Shown piece by piece: positions 57,768-64,000 of a DNA stretch of 64,000 nucleotides (within the stretch, counting starts at the first letter, position 1; the number at the start of each line of letters is the position of its first letter). Source of the DNA: Caballeronia hypogeia (GTDB lineage Bacteria > Pseudomonadota > Gammaproteobacteria > Burkholderiales > Burkholderiaceae). A model generated the notes under the pieces. It did not search any database, was not told the DNA's origin, and saw only the letters and a program-made list of their open reading frames with translations. Location of the stretch: positions 434,001-498,000 of the forward strand of contig NZ_FCOA02000001.1 of assembly GCF_001544875.2 (NCBI RefSeq). Reading direction: 5' to 3'. Both the position numbers and the translations under genes were made by a program.

Positions 57768-58979
57768 ATGACGACCGCCGCCCTGCCGACCGACCCGCCC
57801 GTCCCGACACACGACGCCGACGAACTCCGCGCCTGGTTGCGCCTCGCCCACGCGAAGGGATTACGCCCCATCGCGTTGCGCACGCTGCTCGGCGCTTTCG
57901 GCGGCCCGCTCGAAGTGCTGTCGGAGAGTTTCGCGACGCTCGCGCAAACCGCCGACGCCCGCGCCGCCGAAGCCGTGCTCGCGCCGCCATCCGATATCGA
58001 AGGCATGCCGTTCGACCACTATATTGAAGAGGCGCTGGCCTGGGCGTCGGAGCCGGGCAACCACATTCTGACGCTCGCTGACGCCGCTTATCCGCGGGCG
58101 CTGCTCACCATGCCCGACCCGCCGCCGCTGCTCTACGCCAAAGGGCGTCTCGACCTGCTGCAGGCGCGCGCGGTGGCGATCGTCGGCAGCCGCAACGCGA
58201 CACCCCAAGGCCTGGAAGACGCGCGGCGCTTCGCGCGGGCGTTGTCGGACGCCGGGCTCGCGGTGGTGTCGGGGCTGGCGCTCGGCATCGACGCCTCCGC
58301 GCATCGAGGCGCGCTGGAGGGCGGCGGCGGCACGATTTCGGTGATCGGCACGGGCGCGGATCTCGTCTACCCGGCGGCGCATCACACGCTCGCGCATGAA
58401 ATCGCCCGCGACGGCGCGATCCTGTCCGAGTGGCCGCTCGGCACGCCCGCGCGCTCCGCGAACTTTCCGCAGCGCAACCGGCTGATCGCGGGCCTGTCGG
58501 GCGGCGTGCTGGTCGTCGAGGCGGCGATGCGCTCCGGTTCGCTCATCACCGCCCGGCTTGCCGGCGAAATGGGGCGCGATGTTTTCGCGATGCCCGGATC
58601 GGTGCATGCACCGCTTTCGCAGGGCTGTCATCGCCTAATCAAACAGGGCGCAAAGCTGGTCGAGACCCCCGAAGAGGTGCTCGAAGAGTTCGGTTTCACA
58701 TCCGCGCAGGCGGTTGCTGCGGCAAGGCGGGCGAAGGCGCGCCCGGTCAGCGCGAGCTGGGCATCCGCGAGTCCGGCCGATGTCGCCGTCGCTACGGTCG
58801 GCCCAGACGCGGAGCGCGTTCTCGCCGCGCTGGGTCACGCGCCCGCGACGCTTGAAATTCTCGCCGCGCGCACCGATCTGCACGGCGCCGCGTTGCAGTG
58901 CGCGTTGCTGCAACTCGAAATGTCGGGCCGCGTGGCGGCGCTGGCGGGAGGCCGCTTCACGGCCATCGAACGCTCGTGA
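57768..58979 (+). CDS. dprA: DNA-processing protein DprA
   Basis: 403 residues from the ATG at 57768 (MTTAALPTDPPVPTHDADELRAW). The Rossmann-like core has AIVGSRNATPQG, SGLALGIDASAHRGAL and QRNRLIAGLSGGVLVVEA; a C-terminal winged-helix (ILAARTDLHGAALQCALLQLEMSGRVAAL) completes it. It loads RecA on single-stranded DNA during transformation. The 5' leader has the inverted repeat TGAATCC-AGG-GGATTCA (57646-57662). Confidence 0.95.
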   Translation: MTTAALPTDPPVPTHDADELRAWLRLAHAKGLRPIALRTLLGAFGGPLEVLSESFATLAQTADARAAEAVLAPPSDIEGMPFDHYIEEALAWASEPGNHILTLADAAYPRALLTMPDPPPLLYAKGRLDLLQARAVAIVGSRNATPQGLEDARRFARALSDAGLAVVSGLALGIDASAHRGALEGGGGTISVIGTGADLVYPAAHHTLAHEIARDGAILSEWPLGTPARSANFPQRNRLIAGLSGGVLVVEAAMRSGSLITARLAGEMGRDVFAMPGSVHAPLSQGCHRLIKQGAKLVETPEEVLEEFGFTSAQAVAAARRAKARPVSASWASASPADVAVATVGPDAERVLAALGHAPATLEILAARTDLHGAALQCALLQLEMSGRVAALAGGRFTAIERS

Positions 58980-59053
58980 TGCCGCGTCGTGCTACATTCG
59001 CGAAAAATGAACCATCCTCGCAGTCCACACGAAGAAAGGACCCCGCATACGCC

Positions 59054-59431
59054 ATGTCCGCGCTGAATCTCGATACCGATGCCGATCGCATCGCGGAGCG
59101 CATCGCCGAGCCCGGCACGCTGTTGGTAGCCTGTTTGTGCGCGGAGTGGTGCGGAACTTGCCGCGAGTATCGTGTGGGTTTCGACAAGCTCGCGGAGGCG
59201 CATCCGGACATCTGCTTTGCCTGGATCGATATCGAGAACCACGCCGATCGCTTCGACGACCTCGACGTGGAAAATTTTCCTACCATCCTGATCGAGGACT
59301 CGGTCACGACGCGCTTCTTCGGCACGGTGTTGCCGCAGGCGAGCATCGTCGGGCGGATGCTGATCGATCTGACCGCGCTGCCGAACATGACCGGTGCGCC
59401 GAAACTGCGCCCGGCGCTTGCTACGGCCTGA
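59054..59431 (+). CDS. Thioredoxin-like protein with CGTC active site
   Basis: 125 residues from the ATG at 59054 (MSALNLDTDADRIAERI). Thioredoxin fold: LLVACLCAEWCGTCREYRVGF contains the redox CxxC as CGTC rather than CGPC, FAWIDIENHAD and a NFPTILIED cis-Pro loop. It is probably a cytosolic oxidoreductase. Substrate unknown. It sits between dprA and topB. Confidence 0.85.
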   Translation: MSALNLDTDADRIAERIAEPGTLLVACLCAEWCGTCREYRVGFDKLAEAHPDICFAWIDIENHADRFDDLDVENFPTILIEDSVTTRFFGTVLPQASIVGRMLIDLTALPNMTGAPKLRPALATA

Positions 59432-59591
59432 TCGGAACGAGTGTTTCGCGGTCGTCGAAACGCGCGTCGATAGCTCGGCGCGGCCATGCCGCGATTCGCG
59501 CTTGCGCGCCCACGGTTCAAAGCCTGTGCTATAAAGCGGTCGTTAAAGCAGCCCAAACCGGGCCGCTGCCAGTTACCAACCCTATTGAGTC

Positions 59592-62237
59592 ATGTCCAAA
59601 GCCCTGATCATCGCTGAGAAGCCTTCCGTCGCGAACGACATCGCGCGTGCGTTGGGCGGCTTCACGAAGCATGACGAGTATTTCGAGAGCGACGATTACG
59701 TGCTCTCGTCCGCCGTCGGCCACCTGCTGGAAATCGCCGCGCCGGAGGAATACGACGTCAAGCGCGGGAAGTGGAGCTTCGCGAACCTGCCGGTCATCCC
59801 GCCGCATTTCGACCTGAATCCGATCGCGAAAAGCGAGTCGCGCCTCAAGGTGCTGACGAAGCTGCTGAAACGCAAGGACATCGACCGGCTCATCAACGCA
59901 TGTGACGCGGGGCGCGAGGGCGAACTGATTTTCCGCCTGATCGCGCAGCACGCCAAGGCGAAGCAGCCGGTCCAGCGCCTGTGGTTGCAATCGATGACGC
60001 CCGCCGCCATCCGCGAAGGCTTCGCAAACCTGCGCAGCGACGCCGACATGCAGCCGCTCGCCGACGCCGCCCGCTGCCGCTCGGAAGCGGACTGGCTCGT
60101 CGGCATCAATGGAACGCGCGCGATGACCGCGTTCAACAGCAAGGGCGGCGGCTTCTTCCTGACAACCGTTGGTCGCGTTCAGACGCCAACGTTGTCTATC
60201 GTCGTCGAACGTGAGGAAAAAATCCGCCGATTCGTGCCGCGCGATTACTGGGAAGTGCGCGCCGAGTTCATCGCGGCGAAGGGCCTGTACGAAGGTCGCT
60301 GGTTCGATCCGAAGTTCAAGCGCGTCGAGAACGATCCCGAGCAGCGCGATTCGCGTCTCTGGAGTCTCGCGGCAGCCGAATCTATCGTCGCGGCGTGTCG
60401 CGGCAAGACCGGCACGGTCTCCGAGGAATCCAAGCCGTCCACGCAAATGTCGCCGCTGCTGTTCGATCTGACGAGCTTGCAGCGCGAAGCCAACAGCCGC
60501 TTCGGCTTTTCGGCGAAGAACACGCTCGGTCTCGCTCAGGCGCTGTATGAAAAGCATAAGGTCCTGACGTATCCGCGTACCGATTCGCGGGCGCTGCCGG
60601 AGGATTACTTGAACACGGTCAAGGACACGATGACCATGCTCAAGGAAAGCAACAACTATCTGCCGTTCGCCAAGCAGGTGCTCGACAAGGGCTGGGTGAA
60701 ACCGAACAAGCGCATCTTCGACAATTCGAAAATCAGCGATCACTTCGCCATCATCCCGACCTTGCAGGCGCCGAAGTCGCTGTCCGAGCCGGAGCAGAAG
60801 CTGTACGACCTCGTCGTGAAGCGCTTCCTGTCGGTGTTCTTCCCGGCGGCCGAATATCTCGTGACGACGCGCATCACCGAGGTTTCGGGCCATCACTTCA
60901 AGACAGAAGGCAAGGTGCTGGTCGAGCCGGGCTGGCTGCAGGTCTACGGCCGCGAAGCCGCGGGCGAGGAAGGCAATCTCGTGCCGGTGCAGAAGGACGA
61001 AAAGGTCGATGTCGAAAAGGTCGAGGCCCACGGTCTCGTGACCAAGCCGCCCGCGCGCTATAACGAAGCGTCGCTGCTTTCGGCTATGGAAGGCGCGGGC
61101 AAGCTCGTCGAAGACGAGGAACTGCGCGACGCGATGGCCGCGAAGGGGCTCGGCACGCCGGCCACGCGCGCGGCGATCATCGAAGGTCTGCTCGGCGAGA
61201 AATACATGGTGCGCGAAGGCCGCGAACTGATCCCGACCGCCAAGGCGTTCCAGTTGATGACCTTGCTGCGCGGTCTGGGCGTCGAGGAACTGACCGCGCC
61301 GGAACTGACCGGCCAGTGGGAGCACAAGCTCTCGCAGATGGAGCGCGGCAGTCTGCATCGCGATCAGTTCATGCAGGAAATCGCGCGGATGACGCAAACC
61401 ATCGTCAAGCGCGCGAAGGAATACGATTCCGACACGATTCCCGGCGATTACGCGACGCTCGAAACGCCGTGCCCCAACTGCGGCGCGCAGGTGAAGGAGA
61501 ACTATCGCCGCTTCGCGTGCACGAAGTGCGAGTTTTCGATTTCGAAGATTCCGGGTGGACGTCAGTTCGAGATTCCGGAAGTCGAGGAATTGCTGCGCGA
61601 GAAAACCATCGGACCGCTGTCCGGTTTCCGCAGCAAGATGGGCCGCCCGTTCTCGGCCATTCTCAAGCTCGCGCTCGACGACGAGATCAAGAACTACAAG
61701 CTTGAATTCGATTTCGGTCAGGACACCGGCGGCGACGACGGCGAACCGCCCGATTTCTCCGAGCAAACGCCGGTCGGCGCGTGCCCGAAGTGCCAGTCGC
61801 GCGTGTTCGAGCACGGCATGAGCTATGTCTGCGAGAACTCGGTGTCGAATCCGAAGACCTGCGACTTCCGTTCGGGCAAGGTGATTCTTCAGCAGGAAAT
61901 CGCGCGCGAACAGATGGAGAAGCTCCTGAACGAAGGCCGCACGGATCTGCTGACGAACTTCAAGTCGTCGCGCACCGGTCGCAACTTCAAGGCGTTTCTC
62001 GTGAAGCAGCCGGACGGCAAGATCGGCTTCGAATTCGAGAAGAAGGAAGCGAAACCGGGCGCGAAGACGGCGGCCAAGCGCGGCGCGGCGGCGGAAGCAT
62101 CGGCCGATAACGGCGACGACTCCGGCGACAGCGATGTCGCGGTCGCCGCCAAGACCACGCCCGCAAAGCCCGCGGCAAAGAAAGCGCCCGCGAAAAAGGC
62201 GGCGGCCAAGAAGGCGCCCGCGCGCAAGACAAGCTGA
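59592..62237 (+). CDS. topB: DNA topoisomerase III
   Basis: 881 residues. N-terminal Toprim (IAEKPSVANDIARALGG, NACDAGREGELIFRL), then the type IA fold with catalytic Tyr327 in LTYPRTDSRALP, decatenation-loop region, zinc-binding cysteine pairs (CPNCGAQVKENYRRFACTKC near 635-655; CPKCQSRV near 733) and a final Ala/Lys-rich basic tail of about 55 residues. It decatenates DNA. Longer than E. coli TopB (653) because of the zinc-ribbon and basic tail part. A strong terminator follows. Confidence 0.96.
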   Translation: MSKALIIAEKPSVANDIARALGGFTKHDEYFESDDYVLSSAVGHLLEIAAPEEYDVKRGKWSFANLPVIPPHFDLNPIAKSESRLKVLTKLLKRKDIDRLINACDAGREGELIFRLIAQHAKAKQPVQRLWLQSMTPAAIREGFANLRSDADMQPLADAARCRSEADWLVGINGTRAMTAFNSKGGGFFLTTVGRVQTPTLSIVVEREEKIRRFVPRDYWEVRAEFIAAKGLYEGRWFDPKFKRVENDPEQRDSRLWSLAAAESIVAACRGKTGTVSEESKPSTQMSPLLFDLTSLQREANSRFGFSAKNTLGLAQALYEKHKVLTYPRTDSRALPEDYLNTVKDTMTMLKESNNYLPFAKQVLDKGWVKPNKRIFDNSKISDHFAIIPTLQAPKSLSEPEQKLYDLVVKRFLSVFFPAAEYLVTTRITEVSGHHFKTEGKVLVEPGWLQVYGREAAGEEGNLVPVQKDEKVDVEKVEAHGLVTKPPARYNEASLLSAMEGAGKLVEDEELRDAMAAKGLGTPATRAAIIEGLLGEKYMVREGRELIPTAKAFQLMTLLRGLGVEELTAPELTGQWEHKLSQMERGSLHRDQFMQEIARMTQTIVKRAKEYDSDTIPGDYATLETPCPNCGAQVKENYRRFACTKCEFSISKIPGGRQFEIPEVEELLREKTIGPLSGFRSKMGRPFSAILKLALDDEIKNYKLEFDFGQDTGGDDGEPPDFSEQTPVGACPKCQSRVFEHGMSYVCENSVSNPKTCDFRSGKVILQQEIAREQMEKLLNEGRTDLLTNFKSSRTGRNFKAFLVKQPDGKIGFEFEKKEAKPGAKTAAKRGAAAEASADNGDDSGDSDVAVAAKTTPAKPAAKKAPAKKAAAKKAPARKTS

Positions 62238-62265
62238 GCGTCAGCGTCATCGGCTGATCTGCAAG

Positions 62266-62299
62266 AAAAAACCCCGCGAAGCGATTCGCGGGGTTTTTT
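62266..62299 (+). terminator. Terminator after topB
   Basis: Perfect stem AAAAAACCCCGCGAA / TTCGCGGGGTTTTTT with loop GCGA, 28 bases after the topB stop. It is symmetric, so it may also serve the converging LysR gene. Confidence 0.9.
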
Positions 62300-62324
62300 A
62301 TTTGCGCTTCCTGGCGCGAGCCCT

Positions 62325-63401
62325 TCAAAAAGGCGAGGCCACCGGTACACGCCCGCGCGTGCGCGAGGGTTTCGAGAGCTTCGGCGCGAGTTCACCGTCG
62401 ATGGGACGCGAACGCGGCGGCGGCGCGTCGTCATCGGCGTGTTCGTAGTGCGGATGTGCGATCGGCCGGCCGCGCCCGTCGCGAATCCACTGCTCGCCGA
62501 GCTGATGATTCGGCGTCTGGCTGAAATGCTCGACGAGATGATCGATGAACGTCCGCACCTTCGCCGGCAAGTGACGGCGGCTCGGGTACGCCACGTTGAT
62601 TTCCACCTGCGGCAGCTGATAGTCGCCGAGCAGGCGCACGAGCTGGCCGCGCGTCGTATCGTTGCCGATCAGATAGCTCGGCAGAATCGCGATACCCATG
62701 CCGAGCAGCGCGAACTGGCGCAGCATTTCCGTGTTGTTGGCGATGATCACGTTCTGCGGGCGCACGCGCACTTCGCCGTCCGGACCGGTGAACACGCGCT
62801 CGTCGCCCCAATACTCGGACGGCAGGCTCAGGCACGGATGTTCGAGCAGATGATCGGGACGCGTCGGCGTGCCGTGCTTTTCCAGATACGCGGGCGTCGC
62901 GCACACGGTCATGCAACCGGTCGTCAGCCGCCGCGTGACGACGCTCGCGCTCTTCACCTGCCGCGCGATGACGATGCCGACGTCGAAACCTTCTTCGACC
63001 AGATCGACCTGACGATCGACCAGCGTCACATCCGGCACGACTTTGGGGTAGCGCTGCGCATACGTCTGTAATACAGGCGCGAGATTATGCAGACCGAACA
63101 CCACTGGGGCGACGATCCGCAGCGAGCCGAGCGGTTCGTGATTGCGCGCCACCACCATTTGTTCGACGTCTTCCAGCTCGTCGAGAATTTGCCGGGCCCG
63201 TTCCAGATAAACCTGACCGGACTCGGTGAGCGAGAGGCTGCGCGTCGTGCGGTTGAGCAGGCGCGTGCCGAGGCGGCCTTCCAGGTCCGCGACGTGGCGC
63301 GTCGCCACCGCGTTCGAGATGTCCATCGCGCTCGCGGCCCGGGCGAAACTCCCCAGGTCGGCGACACGGACGAACACTCTCATCGACTGCAAATGATCCA
63401 T
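62325..63401 (-). CDS. LysR-family transcriptional regulator, long C-tail
   Basis: 358 residues from MDHLQSMRVFVRVADLGSF at 63401. Winged-HTH (AMDISNAVATRHVADLEGRLGTRLLNRTTRSLSLT) at residues about 1-60, then the ligand-binding domain to about 300. The last 45-50 residues (HPHYEHADDDAPPPRSRPID onward) are an unusual polar Pro/Arg-rich extension. Target unknown; the LTTR convention suggests control of a divergent or nearby gene. Upstream, GTTGT-CAATTGC-ACAAC (63560-63576) is a candidate operator. Confidence 0.9.
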   Translation of the reverse strand: MDHLQSMRVFVRVADLGSFARAASAMDISNAVATRHVADLEGRLGTRLLNRTTRSLSLTESGQVYLERARQILDELEDVEQMVVARNHEPLGSLRIVAPVVFGLHNLAPVLQTYAQRYPKVVPDVTLVDRQVDLVEEGFDVGIVIARQVKSASVVTRRLTTGCMTVCATPAYLEKHGTPTRPDHLLEHPCLSLPSEYWGDERVFTGPDGEVRVRPQNVIIANNTEMLRQFALLGMGIAILPSYLIGNDTTRGQLVRLLGDYQLPQVEINVAYPSRRHLPAKVRTFIDHLVEHFSQTPNHQLGEQWIRDGRGRPIAHPHYEHADDDAPPPRSRPIDGELAPKLSKPSRTRGRVPVASPF

Positions 63402-63559
63402 AAGACAACTCCTGCCGCATAGACGGCTCGAATTCTGCTGCAAAGCAATTCAGGATTATCCTAGGACTGAAGCAATCGTGCAGAAGTTGCCGGTAAGCAC
63501 CAAAAACTCGAAAAAAATCTGATGCTTAGGGGCGTTGGGCAGATGAAAGATCACCGATT

Positions 63560-63576
63560 GTTGTCAATTGCACAAC
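63560..63576. promoter_or_regulatory. Palindrome upstream of the LysR gene
   Basis: GTTGT-CAATTGC-ACAAC, with T-rich and A-rich arms of LysR-box type, in the AT-richer 356-base gap between the pckG end and the LysR gene. Confidence 0.35.
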
Positions 63577-63656
63577 ACCCCGTCAGTTTCATGCCATTTT
63601 TGGAAATGCAGGAAAGTACTGGCGGAGTCAATTTTGACAGTGTATGCGCAGAAAAA

Positions 63657-63682
63657 CTCGGGCCCGCCGAAGCGGGCCCGAG
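63657..63682 (-). terminator. Terminator of the PEP carboxykinase gene
   Basis: Perfect 11-bp stem CTCGGGCCCGC / GCGGGCCCGAG with loop CGAA (TTCG on the transcribed minus strand, a stable tetraloop), then TTTTTC on the minus strand. Confidence 0.88.
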
Positions 63683-63757
63683 ATATGGGGATTGATTCAA
63701 TTTGTGACACGAATCCAGCGCGGGCTCGCGCCGGACGATTCACTCATCGATGCGCCT

Positions 63758-64000
63758 TCAGGCGGCCAGACGCTTCTCTATGCCGGCTTTCGCCTGCGGC
63801 AGCGCTTCCGGCAGACCTTGTTTCAGCTTCGTGAACAGCTCGTCGTGCAGCGCGAGTTCGTCGCGCCAGGCGGCATCGTTGACCGAAATGACCTGCTCGA
63901 ACTGTTCGCGCGTAAAGCCGAGCGCGCCCCAGTCGATGTCCTCGTAACGCGGCGAGATGCCGAACGCGTGCTCCGTACCCTGCGCCGCGCCCTCGATGCG
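63758..64000 (-). CDS. pckG: Phosphoenolpyruvate carboxykinase (GTP), 3' end only
   Basis: Last 80 codons of a GTP-dependent PEPCK, whose C-terminal features are visible: RIEGAAQGTEHAFGISPRYEDIDWG, then GFTREQFEQV. The enzyme makes PEP from oxaloacetate in gluconeogenesis. The gene runs off the window, so motifs for catalysis are not seen. Stop TGA at 63758-63760. Confidence 0.82.
   Translation of the reverse strand, partial: RIEGAAQGTEHAFGISPRYEDIDWGALGFTREQFEQVISVNDAAWRDELALHDELFTKLKQGLPEALPQAKAGIEKRLAA

Noticed and set aside
59529..61814. 761-codon minus-strand frame opposite topB
   Set aside because: Antisense of the topoisomerase gene; composition is His/Arg/Asp-rich, no family features.

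Overview
The window is a high-GC stretch of a betaproteobacterial chromosome. It most resembles Burkholderia sensu lato (Burkholderia, Paraburkholderia or Caballeronia). The evidence is gene content and order: gatCAB divergent from mreBCD-mrdA-rodA, metXW next to an AmpG-like permease, rsmB-DUF4390-ntrY-ntrX, fmt-def facing dprA, a queE with the CX14CX2C cluster loop, and a single-chain indolepyruvate ferredoxin oxidoreductase. I see no prophage, transposase, CRISPR array or clear genomic island. Most of it reads as core chromosome, with accessory patches at about 3.3-9.8 kb and 45.6-48.7 kb.

Layout. 0-3 kb: truncated porin, a small exported protein, a bile acid:sodium symporter-like carrier. 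3.3-5.8 kb: a translationally coupled acyl-CoA dehydrogenase-like / PIG-L deacetylase / NodS-like methyltransferase operon. 6-9.2 kb: LacI regulator, AGE-family sugar isomerase/epimerase and PfkB sugar kinase, read as a small sugar-catabolic operon. 9.2-9.8 kb: two tiny conserved-looking proteins. 9.8-20.6 kb: glutathione transferase, 2-oxoacid (indolepyruvate) ferredoxin oxidoreductase, EAL phosphodiesterase, CPA1 Na+/H+ antiporter, uracil/xanthine permease, chemoreceptor. 20.9-23.4 kb: a candidate small RNA, the redox pair RegA/RegB and a small Cys-rich protein. 23.5-29.5 kb: argB, pyrimidine 5'-nucleotidase, a SAM-II-like riboswitch, metX, metW, AmpG-like permease, M48 peptidase. 29.5-34.5 kb, minus strand: exonuclease III, PPK2, gatBAC. 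34.9-41.3 kb: the rod-shape operon mreBCD-mrdA-rodA. 41.4-44.9 kb, minus strand: Sel1 protein, HpcH/HpaI aldolase, queD, queE, queC. 45.6-48.7 kb: two paralogous exported clan GH-A-like glycosidases. 48.8 kb: tRNA-Phe. 49-57.5 kb, minus strand: ntrX-like, ntrY, DUF4390, rsmB, htpX, lysE-type exporter, fmt, def. 57.8-62.2 kb: dprA, thioredoxin-like protein, topB. The end holds a LysR regulator and the 3' end of a GTP-dependent PEP carboxykinase gene.

The items most worth following up are: (1) the SAM-II-like leader of metX, which carries two downstream copies of a sequence complementary to its own conserved 3' arm and so suggests an unusual expression platform 75 nt from the start codon; (2) a structured, terminator-ended candidate sRNA between the chemoreceptor and regA; (3) a possible very short transcript (extended -10 box directly before a terminator) upstream of queC; (4) the ACAD/PIG-L/NodS operon of unknown product; (5) the tandem GH-A lipoproteins with in-frame hexanucleotide repeats; (6) a tRNA-Phe with a C-A mismatch in its acceptor stem.
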